From Microvirga calopogonii (GTDB taxonomy: Bacteria; Pseudomonadota; Alphaproteobacteria; Rhizobiales; Beijerinckiaceae): a DNA stretch of 64,000 nt. The stretch is from NCBI RefSeq assembly GCF_003347665.1, contig NZ_QDGA01000001.1, positions 480,663 to 544,662 of the forward strand, in the 5' to 3' direction. Positions within the stretch are counted from its first letter, which is position 1. The number at the start of each line of letters is the position of its first letter. Below, piece by piece: positions 31,745 to 40,616 of this stretch. The notes under the pieces are model-generated. The model saw only the letters and a list, made by a program, of their open reading frames with translations. It was not told the origin of the DNA and did not search any database. The position numbers and the translations under genes are program-made.

Positions 31745-32776
31745 CTACACGAGTCCCGGATCGATGGTGCTCGTCCGTTCGAGCCATGCGGGAACGGGCA
31801 GGTTCTTCGAGCGCAGGAAGTCCGGATTGAAGAGCTTGGACTGATAACGCGTGCCGTAATCGCACAGGATCGTCACGATGGTGTGCCCAGGGCCGAGTTG
31901 CCGGGCGAGACGGATAGCGCCCGCGACGTTGATGCCCGACGATCCACCCAGGCACAGCCCTTCCTGCTCCAGCAGTTCGAAGATGACCGGCAGTGCCTCC
32001 TCGTCCGGAATCTGGAACGCGACGTCGATGGGAGCATCGACCAGGTTGGCCGTGATGCGGCCCTGGCCGATGCCCTCCGTGATCGACGAACCGGACGCCT
32101 TCAGCTCGCCGGTCGTGTAATAGCTGTAGAGCGCGGCGCCCATCGGGTCGGCAAGGCCAATCGTGACCTTCGGGTTGCGCTCCTTCAGCGCCATGCCGAC
32201 ACCCGCGAGGGTGCCGCCGGTGCCGACGGCGCAGATGAAGCCGTCGACCTTGCCGTCCGTCTGCTCCCAGATTTCCGGCCCCGTCGTCTCGATATGCGCC
32301 TGCCGGTTCGCCACGTTGTCGAACTGGTTGGCCCAGATCGCCCCGTTCGGCTCGGAGGCCGCAAGGCGCTCCGCCAGTCTCCCTGAGACCTTCACGTAGT
32401 TGTTGGGATTGGTGTAAGGCACGGCCGGGACCTCGATCAGCTCGGCGCCGGCGAGCCGCAGCATGTCCTTCTTCTCCTGGCTCTGCGTCTCCGGGATCAC
32501 GATCACCGTCCGGAACCCGAGCGCATTGGCCACGAGAGCCAAGCCGATACCGGTATTGCCCGCCGTGCCCTCGACGATCACGCCGCCCGGGCGCAGCGCT
32601 CCACGCCTCACCGCATCCTGGATGATGAACAGGGCGGCCCGGTCCTTCACGGATTGGCCGGGATTCATGAACTCGGCCTTGCCCAGGATGGTGCATCCGG
32701 TCAGTTCGGAGGCACGGCGGAGCTTGATCAAGGGCGTGTTGCCGATGGCGGCGGGGACGTCGGGCTGGATGGTCAT
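31745..32776 (-). CDS. cysK: cysteine synthase A (O-acetylserine sulfhydrylase)
   Basis: A 343-residue PLP enzyme making cysteine from O-acetylserine and sulfide. The PLP lysine is in NPGQSVKDRAALFI (consensus PGxSxKDR), the phosphate loop is GTAGNTGIGLALVA, and a GTGGTLAGVG loop and a GGSSGINVAG segment bind PLP. ATG 32776 (MTIQPDVPAAIGNTPL) is chosen; GNTPL is the family start. It is divergent from a YeeE/YedE sulfur transporter, with a strong palindrome between, suggesting joint control of sulfur import and assimilation. Confidence 0.95.
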   Translation of the reverse strand: MTIQPDVPAAIGNTPLIKLRRASELTGCTILGKAEFMNPGQSVKDRAALFIIQDAVRRGALRPGGVIVEGTAGNTGIGLALVANALGFRTVIVIPETQSQEKKDMLRLAGAELIEVPAVPYTNPNNYVKVSGRLAERLAASEPNGAIWANQFDNVANRQAHIETTGPEIWEQTDGKVDGFICAVGTGGTLAGVGMALKERNPKVTIGLADPMGAALYSYYTTGELKASGSSITEGIGQGRITANLVDAPIDVAFQIPDEEALPVIFELLEQEGLCLGGSSGINVAGAIRLARQLGPGHTIVTILCDYGTRYQSKLFNPDFLRSKNLPVPAWLERTSTIDPGLV

Positions 32777-32862
32777 GGCGCCTAACTGCTGGTTCCGGAA
32801 AGAGATCTGCGAATGTGAAGACCAGGTGTAAGCCATTCAAAGGGAATCTTCACGGCCGATAT

Positions 32863-32880
32863 TCACATATTGATATGTGA
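32863..32880. promoter_or_regulatory. palindromic operator between cysK and the sulfur transporter
   Basis: TCACATAT and ATATGTGA form perfect 8-bp arms around TG. AT-rich palindromes of this type are bound by ArsR-family sensors such as BigR/SqrR that respond to persulfides (known for the family; not shown here). It lies 87 bp upstream of cysK and 22 bp before the -35 box of the transporter. Confidence 0.55.
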
Positions 32881-32901
32881 TTAAAAATCAAAATACATCA
32901 C

Positions 32902-32930
32902 TTGACGTTCTTTATATCGAACCACATTGT
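32902..32930 (+). promoter_or_regulatory. candidate promoter of the YeeE/YedE gene
   Basis: TTGACG (32902-32907), 17-bp spacer, CATTGT (32925-32930). The palindrome at 32863-32880 ends 22 bp upstream of it. Confidence 0.45.
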
Positions 32931-33001
32931 TTGGTCGCAAGAGCCTCAGGCTCCTGAATATCAATCAGTATCGATCATTTCACGAAAGCTCAGGAGCGAC
33001 C

Positions 33002-34237
33002 ATGTCCAGCTCTGCCGTAGCTTCGCCTCTTTCCGCCGGAAACCGTGCAAGCTTGACCATCAACACCCCAGCCTCCCTGGCGGCCGCAGCCGGCATCATC
33101 GGCGGCGCGGCTCTTCTGAGCGCCATCATCAACCCGAAGCAGGCTGCGCTTTACGTCCTCGGGGCGGCGCTCGGACTCGTCCTTTATCACGCCGCCTTCG
33201 GCTTCACCTCGGCCTGGCGCGTCTTCATCGCGGATCGTCGCGGCGAGGGCCTGAGGGCCCAGATGGTGATGCTGGCGATTGCCTCCATCCTGTTCTTCCC
33301 CGTCCTCGCCTCCGGAACGCTCTTCGGCCAGCCGGTGGCCGGCAACGTCTCGCCGGCCGGCATTGGGGTGGTCTTCGGCGCCTTCATCTTCGGCATCGGC
33401 ATGCAGATGGGCGGCGGCTGCGCCTCGGGCACGCTTTATACGGTCGGCGGCGGCTCCACCCGCATGCTGATCACGCTCGCGGCCTTCATCGCCGGATCCG
33501 CCATCGGCGCGGCACACCTGCACTGGTGGACGGCACTGCCGAGCCTGCCCAAGATTTCCATCATCGAGCTTTGGGGCCCCTGGACGGCGCTGGCCGTGCA
33601 GCTTGCCGTCTTCGCCCTCATCGCGGCGGTGACCGTCGTGCTCGAGAAGCGCCGCCATGGTCAGCTGATCCAGCCGGCTCCCTCCCCGCGCCAAGGCCTT
33701 GCGCGCTTCACGCGCGGCCCCTGGCCGCTGGTGGCGGGCGCGGTCGCGCTGGCTCTCCTGAACTTCGTGACGCTCTACCTCGCCGGCCGGCCCTGGGGCG
33801 TGACCTCCGCCTTCGCCCTCTGGGGCTCGAAGATCGCGGCGGCTATCGGCTTCGACGTGGCGAGCTGGCCCTATTGGTCGAGCCCCGCCAGCCGGGCCGC
33901 GCTCGAGGGCAGCATCTTCAACGACGTTACGACGGTGATGGATTTCGGCATCATCCTCGGAGCGCTTTTCGCCGCTTCCCTGGCCGGCCGCTTCGCCCCT
34001 ACCTGGAAGGTCCCGCTGCGCTCCGCCATCGCGGCCATCGTCGGCGGCCTTCTTCTCGGTTACGGGGCCCGGCTCGCCTATGGCTGCAACATCGGGGCCT
34101 ATTTCTCCGGCATCGCATCCGGCAGCTTCCACGGCTGGGTCTGGCTCGTCGCAGCCTTTGCCGGCAATGTCTTCGGTACGCGCCTGCGTCCCCTCTTCGG
34201 CCTCGAAGTGGAGCGCGTGAAGCTCACCGGCTGCTGA
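33002..34237 (+). CDS. YeeE/YedE family sulfur-compound transporter
   Basis: A 411-residue membrane protein with many helices in two homologous halves. Each half has the family's Cys motif: GIGMQMGGGCASGTLYT in the first and GYGARLAYGCNIGAYFSG in the second, the Cys residues lining the pathway for thiosulfate in the TsuA structure (established for TsuA). It likely imports thiosulfate or a related sulfane. AGGAG precedes ATG 33002 by 5 nt. It is divergent from cysK and shares the palindrome. A bidirectional terminator follows. Confidence 0.9.
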   Translation: MSSSAVASPLSAGNRASLTINTPASLAAAAGIIGGAALLSAIINPKQAALYVLGAALGLVLYHAAFGFTSAWRVFIADRRGEGLRAQMVMLAIASILFFPVLASGTLFGQPVAGNVSPAGIGVVFGAFIFGIGMQMGGGCASGTLYTVGGGSTRMLITLAAFIAGSAIGAAHLHWWTALPSLPKISIIELWGPWTALAVQLAVFALIAAVTVVLEKRRHGQLIQPAPSPRQGLARFTRGPWPLVAGAVALALLNFVTLYLAGRPWGVTSAFALWGSKIAAAIGFDVASWPYWSSPASRAALEGSIFNDVTTVMDFGIILGALFAASLAGRFAPTWKVPLRSAIAAIVGGLLLGYGARLAYGCNIGAYFSGIASGSFHGWVWLVAAFAGNVFGTRLRPLFGLEVERVKLTGC

Positions 34238-34245
34238 ACATGATC

Positions 34246-34273
34246 GGGGCTGAGATCAATCTCAGCCCCTTTC
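34246..34273 (+). terminator. terminator between convergent genes
   Basis: GGGGCTGAGA and TCTCAGCCCC pair perfectly over 10 bp around TCAA, followed by TTTC. It separates the YeeE gene from oxyR and may work in both directions. Confidence 0.65.
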
Positions 34274-34280
34274 GGTGAGA

Positions 34281-35192
34281 TCAGGCTTTTCCGGCTTTCT
34301 CATCAGGCTGCTTGATTGCCTTGATCAGATGGCCCAGAGCCGTGAAATCGCTCTTCCGGGTCGAGCTGCGCCGCCACGCCAGTCCGACGGTGCGCATGGG
34401 CGCATCCTCGGGAAACTCGATGAGGGCGACCCGCTGCCGGTCGACCTCGGTCTGGGCGCAGAGTTCGGGAAGCAGCGTGATGCCATGGCCGGCCGCCACC
34501 ATCTGCATGATGGTGGTCAGCGACGCGGCGCCCAACGCCTTGCGGGCCTGCATATTGGCGATGTGGCAGAACTGCAGGGCCTGATCCCTCAGGCAATGCC
34601 CCTCCTCCAGAAGAAGCAGGCGCTCACCTTCCATGCGGGCGCGCAGATCGCCGCCAGCCCAGCCTTTAGCGGCCTGGCTCTGCACGGCGATGAGAAAACG
34701 GTCGTCGAACAGCGCCATGGTCTCCACCTGCGGCTGCGGGATCGGCAGCGCCAGGAGGGCCGCATCGAGATCGCCCCGGACCAGCTCCTCGACCAGCGCT
34801 CCCGTCTGCGTCTCTCGGATCTGGAGATCGAGGGACGGATAATGCTTCGCCACCTCGGTCAGGATCGCCGGCAGAAGGTAAGGTGCGATCGAGGGGATGA
34901 TCCCGAGGCGAAGCGGCCCCGTCAGGACACCCTGATGCTGGTGCGCGTAGTCCGACAATTCCCGCACCTGGTTCAGGATCGCCTCGGCCCGCAGGGCAAT
35001 GTCCTGTCCGGCCGGCGTGATCGCCACCGCGCTTCCTCGCCGCTCCACGAGCTCGATGCCGAGTTCCCGCTCCAGCTCCTTGATCTGCATGGATAACGCC
35101 GGTTGCGTGACGGCGCATTGGTCGGCCGCCATGCCGAAATGCTTCGTGCGCGCGAGCGTTTCGAAATATCGAAGCTGTCGAAGAGTGATCAT
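34281..35192 (-). CDS. oxyR: LysR-type regulator OxyR (peroxide sensor)
   Basis: A 303-residue LysR regulator. The N-terminal HTH (LRQLRYFETLARTKHFGMAA, then TQPALSMQIKELERELG) is followed by the sensor domain. The redox pair is present in GHCLRDQALQFC: the two Cys, spaced as in OxyR, form the disulfide that switches the protein on with H2O2. ATG 35192 gives the right start. It is divergent from catalase, the classical OxyR target. Both promoters lie in an 84-bp gap. Confidence 0.92.
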   Translation of the reverse strand: MITLRQLRYFETLARTKHFGMAADQCAVTQPALSMQIKELERELGIELVERRGSAVAITPAGQDIALRAEAILNQVRELSDYAHQHQGVLTGPLRLGIIPSIAPYLLPAILTEVAKHYPSLDLQIRETQTGALVEELVRGDLDAALLALPIPQPQVETMALFDDRFLIAVQSQAAKGWAGGDLRARMEGERLLLLEEGHCLRDQALQFCHIANMQARKALGAASLTTIMQMVAAGHGITLLPELCAQTEVDRQRVALIEFPEDAPMRTVGLAWRRSSTRKSDFTALGHLIKAIKQPDEKAGKA

Positions 35193-35276
35193 GACACCGA
35201 TAAGAATATCTGATCGCACTCTGTAATCAATACAATTGGACCTTATTGGCTCTCCCCGGCATGGTGCGCGCACTCA
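35193..35276. promoter_or_regulatory. oxyR-katA divergent promoter region
   Basis: The 84-bp gap is AT-rich with short related elements (GATAAGAATATC and CAATTGGACCTTATTGG). OxyR probably binds here, but I cannot match the four-part OxyR consensus with confidence. Confidence 0.35.
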
Positions 35277-36755
35277 ATGGGGACGACCATGACAAAAACA
35301 ACCACCATGACCACGACGGCGGGGGCGCCGATTGCCGACAACCAGAACAGCCTGTCGGCCGGATCCCGCGGCCCGCTGCTGCTCCAGGATTACCAGCTGA
35401 TCGAGAAGCTGGCGCACCAGAACCGTGAGCGCATTCCCGAGCGCGTGGTCCATGCCAAGGGTTCGGCCGCCTACGGCACCCTGACCATCACCAACGACAT
35501 CACCAAATATTCCAAGGCGAAGGTCTTCTCGGAGATCGGCAAGCAGACGGAAGTGTTCCTGCGCTTCTCCACCGTGGCCGGCGAGCGCGGCGCGGCCGAT
35601 GCGGAGCGCGACGTGCGTGGCTTCGCCCTCAAGGTCTACACGGAAGAAGGCAACTGGGACATCGTTGGCAACAACACGCCTGTGTTCTTCGTGCGCGATC
35701 CTGTGAAGTTCCCCGACTTCATCCGCACGCAGAAGCGCCATCCCGCGACGAACCTGCGCTCGACGACCGCCATGTGGGATTTCTGGTCGCTCAGCCCCGA
35801 GAGCCTGCATCAGGTGACGATCCTGTTCTCGGATCGCGGCCTGCCGCAGGGCTACCGCTTCATGCACGGCTTCGGCTCGCACACCTACTCGTTCATCAAC
35901 GAGGCCGGTGAGCGCTTCTGGGTGAAGTTCCACTTCAAGTCCATGCAGGGCATCAAGACCTGGACGAACCGCGAAGCCGAGGCCGTCGTCGCCAAGGACC
36001 GCGAGAGCGCCCAGCGCGACCTCTACGAGGCCATCGAGGGCGGCGAGTTCCCGCGTTGGAAGTTCTGCGTTCAGATCATGCCCGAGACGGATGCGGAGAA
36101 GACCTCCTACAACCCGTTCGACGTCACCAAGGTGTGGCCGCACGCCGAGTATCCGCTCATCGAGGTCGGCATCCTCGAGCTCAACCGGAATGCGCAGCAC
36201 TACTTCGCCGAGGTCGAGCAATCCTCGTTCTCGCCGTCGAACATCGTGCCCGGCATCGGCTTCTCGCCGGACAAGATGCTGCAGGGCCGCATCTTCGCCT
36301 ATGCGGATGCGCACCGTTACCGCGTCGGCACGCATTACGAGGCGCTGCCGGTGAACCGTCCGCGCAGTGCCGTGAACCACTATCATGCGGACGGCCCGAT
36401 GCTGTTCGACATCCCCAATCGCGGCGATGCCTATTACGAGCCGAACTCCTTCAACGGTCCGGTGCAGACGCAGCGTGCCGCGGAGCCGCCGCTCAAGATC
36501 TCGGGCGATGCCGACCGCTACGACCACCGCGCCGGCAACGACGACTACAAGCAGCCGGGCGACCTGTTCCGCCTCATGACGCCGGACGAGCAGAGCCGGC
36601 TCATGGACAACATCGCGGAAGCGATGCAGGGCGTCCCCGAGGCGATCGTCAAGCGGCAGATCGTCCACTTCTACCTCGCCGACAAGGCCTATGGCCTCGG
36701 CGTGGCGGATCGCATGGGCCTCAAGGGCGCCGTGATGATCCAGGCCGCCGAGTAG
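35277..36755 (+). CDS. katA: catalase
   Basis: A 492-residue monofunctional haem catalase of the small-subunit clade. The catalytic His is in [12 protein letters not shown], the distal Asn is in [11 protein letters not shown], and the haem-ligand Tyr is in [14 protein letters not shown]. It splits H2O2 in the cytoplasm. ATG 35289 (MTKTTT) is an equally plausible start; 35277 is in frame 4 codons earlier. The divergent oxyR gene is the expected regulator. A terminator follows at 36786. Confidence 0.95.
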   Translation: MGTTMTKTTTMTTTAGAPIADNQNSLSAGSRGPLLLQDYQLIEKLAHQNRERIPERVVHAKGSAAYGTLTITNDITKYSKAKVFSEIGKQTEVFLRFSTVAGERGAADAERDVRGFALKVYTEEGNWDIVGNNTPVFFVRDPVKFPDFIRTQKRHPATNLRSTTAMWDFWSLSPESLHQVTILFSDRGLPQGYRFMHGFGSHTYSFINEAGERFWVKFHFKSMQGIKTWTNREAEAVVAKDRESAQRDLYEAIEGGEFPRWKFCVQIMPETDAEKTSYNPFDVTKVWPHAEYPLIEVGILELNRNAQHYFAEVEQSSFSPSNIVPGIGFSPDKMLQGRIFAYADAHRYRVGTHYEALPVNRPRSAVNHYHADGPMLFDIPNRGDAYYEPNSFNGPVQTQRAAEPPLKISGDADRYDHRAGNDDYKQPGDLFRLMTPDEQSRLMDNIAEAMQGVPEAIVKRQIVHFYLADKAYGLGVADRMGLKGAVMIQAAE

Positions 36756-36785
36756 GCGGCAAAAATCCGTAGGGGCAATACGGAG

Positions 36786-36814
36786 CGGCCTGGGAGCGAT
36801 CCCGGGCCGTTTTT
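36786..36814 (+). terminator. terminator of katA
   Basis: CGGCC-GGGA pairs with TCCC-GGCCG around GCGA, followed by TTTTT. It starts 31 bp after the katA stop. Confidence 0.85.
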
Positions 36815-36852
36815 CTATTCTTGGTCGAACACGACGTCGCACCACTCTCGAC

Positions 36853-36941
36853 ATCATGGCCGGGCTTGTCCCGGCCATCCCGATCCGATGAAGCTCGGCG
36901 CTTCAAGCAATCGAGATCACCGGCACAAGGCCGGTGATGAC
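36853..36941 (-). repeat. dispersed repeat, GGCCGG/ACAAGG family, inverted copy
   Basis: Two short hairpins, one of the ATGGCCGGG..CCCGGCCAT type and one of the ATCACCGG..CCGGTGAT type, are joined by about 35 bp. Here the element is reversed relative to the copies at 39752, 44989 and 54045. Confidence 0.85.
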
Positions 36942-36962
36942 TTGGGAGAGAGCATCACCGGT

Positions 36963-37628
36963 TTAGAGCAACCCATCACCCTGCAGAAACGGATTGGTCT
37001 GCCGCTCCTGCCCGATAGTGCTCATGGGGCCGTGGCCGCAGATGAAGGCGATGTCGTCGCCGAGCGGCAGAAGCTTGTTCCTGATCGAGGCGATCAGCGC
37101 CTTGCCGTCGCCGCCGGGAAGGTCCACGCGGCCGACGGAGCCCTGGAACAGAACGTCGCCCACGAGGGCGAAGCGCTGCGTCGGCGACACGAGAACGACA
37201 CTGCCCGGCGAGTGGCCGGGGCAATGCAGCACGTCGAGGGCGAGATCACCGACCGTGACCGTATCGCCTTCGTTCAGCCAGCGATCCGGCGTAACGGCGC
37301 GGGCCGGGAAGCCATAAGCCTGCCCCTGCTCGGCGAGCCGCTCCAGCAGGAAGCGATCGGCTTCGTGCGGACCTTCGACCGGAACGCCGAGGTCCTCGCG
37401 CAACTCGGCGGCTCCGCCGGCATGATCGATATGGCCGTGGGTGAGGATGATCTTCTCCACGCTCACGCCAGCCTGCGCGATCGCCTCGCGGATGCGGTCG
37501 AGATCGCCGCCGGGATCGACCACGGCCGCTTTCTTCGTCTTCTCGCACCACAGCAGCGTGCAGTTCTGCTGGAAGGGTGTCACGGGAATGATGGTGGCGC
37601 TGACGTCTGGCACAGGCGATTCCTTCAT
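36963..37628 (-). CDS. MBL-fold metallo-hydrolase (glyoxalase II-like)
   Basis: A 221-residue metallo-beta-lactamase-fold hydrolase. The metal site is THGHIDHAGG (HxHxDH) near residue 60, with further ligands in VLHCPGHSPGS, VLVGDVLF-type Asp (FALVGDVLFQGSVG) and FICGHGPMSTIGQE. The close HCPGHSPGS pattern is that of YcbL/glyoxalase II-like hydrolases of glutathione thioesters, which would fit the adjacent formaldehyde-glutathione genes (inference). ATG 37628 is preferred; an in-frame ATG at 37646 exists. It is divergent from the alcohol dehydrogenase. Confidence 0.85.
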   Translation of the reverse strand: MKESPVPDVSATIIPVTPFQQNCTLLWCEKTKKAAVVDPGGDLDRIREAIAQAGVSVEKIILTHGHIDHAGGAAELREDLGVPVEGPHEADRFLLERLAEQGQAYGFPARAVTPDRWLNEGDTVTVGDLALDVLHCPGHSPGSVVLVSPTQRFALVGDVLFQGSVGRVDLPGGDGKALIASIRNKLLPLGDDIAFICGHGPMSTIGQERQTNPFLQGDGLL

Positions 37629-37745
37629 CGTATCGCTTCCACACATAGGCGCTGCGGAGGCGGCTGGAAAGGCACGCCTCTATTGACCTTGCGGAGCCTC
37701 GGTTCACATAGTCCCGGCATCGAATCATGAGGTAAGGACACGAGC

Positions 37746-38858
37746 ATGGAAACCAGGGCCGCCGTGGCGTGGGAGGCTGGCAAGCCGCTCACCATCGAGA
37801 CCATCCGCATCGAAGGCCCCAAGGCCGGCGAGGTGCTCGTGGAAGTGATGGCGACGGGCGTCTGCCACACCGACGCATATACGCTCTCGGGCCTCGATTC
37901 CGAGGGCAAGTTCCCGGCGATCCTGGGGCACGAGGGCGCGGGCATCGTGCGCGAGGTCGGCGCCGGCGTCACGACGCTGAAGCCCGGCGATCACGTGATT
38001 CCGCTCTACACGCCCGAATGCCGCAACTGCAAATCCTGCCTGTCGCGCCGCACCAATCTCTGCACGGCGATTCGGGCCACCCAGGGCCAGGGTGTCATGC
38101 CCGACGGCACGAGCCGCTTCCGCTGCGACGGCGAGACCGTATTCCACTACATGGGCTGCTCGACCTTCGCGAATTTCACCGTTCTGCCGGAGATCGCACT
38201 GGCCAAGGTGCGCGAGGACGCGCCCTTCGACAAGATCTGCTACATCGGCTGCGGCGTCACCACCGGCATCGGCGCGGTGATCTATACGGCGAAGGTGTGG
38301 CCCGGCGCGAACGTGGTGGTGTTCGGCCTGGGCGGCATCGGCCTCAACGTGATCCAGGGCGCCCGCATGGTCGGCGCCGACAAGATCATCGGCGTCGACG
38401 TCAATCCGGCGAAGCGCGCCATGGCCGAGAAGTTCGGCATGACCGACTTCATCAACCCGAAGGAGATCGGCAACGACAAGGTCGTGCAGGCGATCGTCGA
38501 CCTCACGGGCGGCGGCGCGGACTTCTCCTTCGACGCCACCGGCAATACGGACGTGATGCGCCAGGCGCTCGAATGCTGCCATCGCGGCTGGGGAGAGAGC
38601 ATCATCATCGGCGTGGCTGAAGCCGGCAAGGAAATCTCGACGCGTCCGTTCCAGCTCGTCACCGGCCGCGTCTGGAAGGGCACGGCCTTCGGTGGCGCGC
38701 GCGGACGCACGGACGTGCCGAAGATCGTCGACTGGTACATGGAGGGCAAGATCAACATCGACGATCTGATCACCCACACCATGCCGCTCGAGGAGATCAA
38801 CACCGCCTTCGACCTCATGCACGAGGGCAAGTCGATCCGCTCCGTGATCGTGTACTGA
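37746..38858 (+). CDS. frmA: S-(hydroxymethyl)glutathione dehydrogenase / class III alcohol dehydrogenase
   Basis: A 370-residue zinc alcohol dehydrogenase. [12 protein letters not shown] holds the catalytic-zinc Cys, [13 protein letters not shown] the His, and a structural-zinc cluster lies in [27 protein letters not shown] is the NAD-binding loop. It oxidises S-hydroxymethylglutathione, the adduct of formaldehyde, to S-formylglutathione. The hydrolase for the next step begins 15 bp downstream, so the pair completes glutathione-dependent formaldehyde oxidation. Confidence 0.95.
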   Translation: METRAAVAWEAGKPLTIETIRIEGPKAGEVLVEVMATGVCHTDAYTLSGLDSEGKFPAILGHEGAGIVREVGAGVTTLKPGDHVIPLYTPECRNCKSCLSRRTNLCTAIRATQGQGVMPDGTSRFRCDGETVFHYMGCSTFANFTVLPEIALAKVREDAPFDKICYIGCGVTTGIGAVIYTAKVWPGANVVVFGLGGIGLNVIQGARMVGADKIIGVDVNPAKRAMAEKFGMTDFINPKEIGNDKVVQAIVDLTGGGADFSFDATGNTDVMRQALECCHRGWGESIIIGVAEAGKEISTRPFQLVTGRVWKGTAFGGARGRTDVPKIVDWYMEGKINIDDLITHTMPLEEINTAFDLMHEGKSIRSVIVY

Positions 38859-38872
38859 TCGGGAGAGACAGG

Positions 38873-39721
38873 TTGAGTTTCGAGATCGTCTCGCAATCGC
38901 GCTGCTTCGGCGGCACGCAGTTCGTCTACCGGCATGTCTCCCAGGAAACCGCCACGCCCATGCGCGTGGCCGTCTTCGTTCCGCCGCAGGCCGGAGACGC
39001 CAAGCTGCCGGTGGTGTGGTTCCTCTCCGGGCTCACCTGCACGGAGGAAAACTTCACCGTGAAGGCGGGCGCGCAGCGGGTCGCCTCGGAACTCGGCCTG
39101 ATCCTCATCGCTCCCGACACCAGCCCGCGCGGCGAGGGCGTGCCGGACGATCCCGACGGCGCTTACGATTTCGGCCTGGGCGCCGGCTTCTACGTGGATG
39201 CCACGCAGGAGCCCTGGGCCAGGAATTACCACATGCGCTCCTATCTGGAGCGCGAACTGCCGGCGCTCGTGGCCGAGAATCTTCCCGCCGACATGAACCG
39301 CCAGGGCATCACCGGCCATTCAATGGGCGGCCACGGCGCGCTCACCATCGCGCTCCGCAATCCTGGTCGCTTCAAGGCCGTCTCGGCCTTCGCTCCCATC
39401 GCGTCGCCCATGAATTGCCCCTGGGGCGAGAAGGCGCTGCCGCACTATATCGGGCCCGACCGCGCAACGTGGCGCGACTACGATGCCTGCGCGCTGATCG
39501 AAGACGGTGCCCGGCTTCCCGACCTCCTGGTGGATCAGGGCACGGCCGACGGCTTTCTGGACAGCCAGCTGAAGCCGCAGCTCCTGGAAGCCGCCTGTGC
39601 CAAGGCGGGCCAGCCTCTCACGCTGCGGATGCAGGAGGGCTACGACCATTCCTATTTCTTCATCAGCACCTTCATCGAAGACCACCTGCGTTGGCATGCT
39701 GAGCGGCTTGACGTGCTCTGA
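38873..39721 (+). CDS. fghA: S-formylglutathione hydrolase
   Basis: A 282-residue esterase-D-type serine hydrolase. The nucleophile elbow is GHSMGGHGAL near residue 148; a conserved Cys is in SGLTCTEENF, and the C-terminal His in YDHSYFF completes the triad with an Asp in DQGTADGF. It releases formate and glutathione from S-formylglutathione. Start codon is TTG 38873, 12 nt after GGGAGA. Cotranscribed with the dehydrogenase. Confidence 0.95.
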   Translation: MSFEIVSQSRCFGGTQFVYRHVSQETATPMRVAVFVPPQAGDAKLPVVWFLSGLTCTEENFTVKAGAQRVASELGLILIAPDTSPRGEGVPDDPDGAYDFGLGAGFYVDATQEPWARNYHMRSYLERELPALVAENLPADMNRQGITGHSMGGHGALTIALRNPGRFKAVSAFAPIASPMNCPWGEKALPHYIGPDRATWRDYDACALIEDGARLPDLLVDQGTADGFLDSQLKPQLLEAACAKAGQPLTLRMQEGYDHSYFFISTFIEDHLRWHAERLDVL

Positions 39722-39751
39722 GAGGCTGATCGGCAGATGACCTGACCCTCA

Positions 39752-39840
39752 CGTCATCGCTGGCCTCGTGCCGGTGATCCCGATCGGAAAGGCGCGGCGC
39801 TTTACACAAGCGGGATGGCCGGGACAAGCCCGGCCATGAC
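39752..39840 (+). repeat. dispersed repeat, GGCCGG/ACAAGC family
   Basis: Begins CGTCATCGCTGGCC and ends CCGGCCATGAC with the inner word GATGGCCGGGACAAGC. About 89 bp; same family as 36853, 44989 and 54045. Confidence 0.88.
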
Positions 39841-39895
39841 GTGGAGGATGTTACTCCCGCTCGGCTCTAAAGACGCACCATCTCCAAAGATTACA

Positions 39896-40471
39896 TCAAC
39901 CCTTCCCGAACAGCTCCGGATGCCGGAGCTGCAAGGCCTGGATCAGGACCAGGGTCTTCATGTCCGCGATACCCCCCTGGTCCAGCATCCTCATCAACTC
40001 GTCGACTCCGATTTCCAGCACCTCGATGTCCTCGTGCTCCTCCGCCAGCCCTCCGCCCTCGCCGACCCGGTCGACGGACGTGTAGGGTGCGAGGAACAGG
40101 TGCAGGCGCTCCGTCGTGATGCCGGGAGCCGACCAGGCCGTTCCGATGGCTTCAAGCCTGCCAATGCGAAGGCCCGCCTCCTCCATGGCCTCACGCCGGG
40201 CGCAGGCCTCGGGCTCATCCTCGTCGAGCAGGCCCGCCACGGCTTCCAGCATATCGGGGTGCCCCTCCACATGCATGACGGGCGCGCGGAACTGCCGGAC
40301 CACGATGACCTTGCGCCTCTCGGGGTCATAGGGGAGCACGGCGGCGGCATCGGAACTGTTCAGGACCTCCCGCGCCATGGTCCGACCGTCCGGCATCTGG
40401 ACGGTGATCTTGAGAAGCTTGCGCCAGCCCTCATGAAGGGTTTCGACCTGGGTGATCCGGTAGCCTGCCAC
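39896..40471 (-). CDS. Nudix hydrolase (ADP-ribose-pyrophosphatase-like)
   Basis: A 191-residue protein from GTG 40471, preceded by AGGAG. The Nudix box is GLLDEDEPEACARREAMEEA; it has Gly, the first Glu and REAMEEAG, but the middle spacing is one residue shorter than the usual G-x5-E-x7-RE. The VIVVRQFRAPV segment before it is typical of ADP-ribose and nucleoside-diphosphate-sugar hydrolases (NudF-like). It cleaves X-linked nucleoside diphosphates using Mg. Substrate not certain. Divergent from the SIR2 gene. Confidence 0.85.
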   Translation of the reverse strand: MAGYRITQVETLHEGWRKLLKITVQMPDGRTMAREVLNSSDAAAVLPYDPERRKVIVVRQFRAPVMHVEGHPDMLEAVAGLLDEDEPEACARREAMEEAGLRIGRLEAIGTAWSAPGITTERLHLFLAPYTSVDRVGEGGGLAEEHEDIEVLEIGVDELMRMLDQGGIADMKTLVLIQALQLRHPELFGKG

Positions 40472-40616
40472 GTCACGTTTTCTCCTGTTCGATGCCGCAG
40501 AGCCTAAGACAACACGCGAGGCACTCAAGTTATCCCTTCAAGCCCAGCTGAAGCAGAGTGCCGCGCTCGTGCGTTAAGGGCAGGCGCCTGTTCGGGCGCT
40601 CGTGAAGGAGAGTTGC

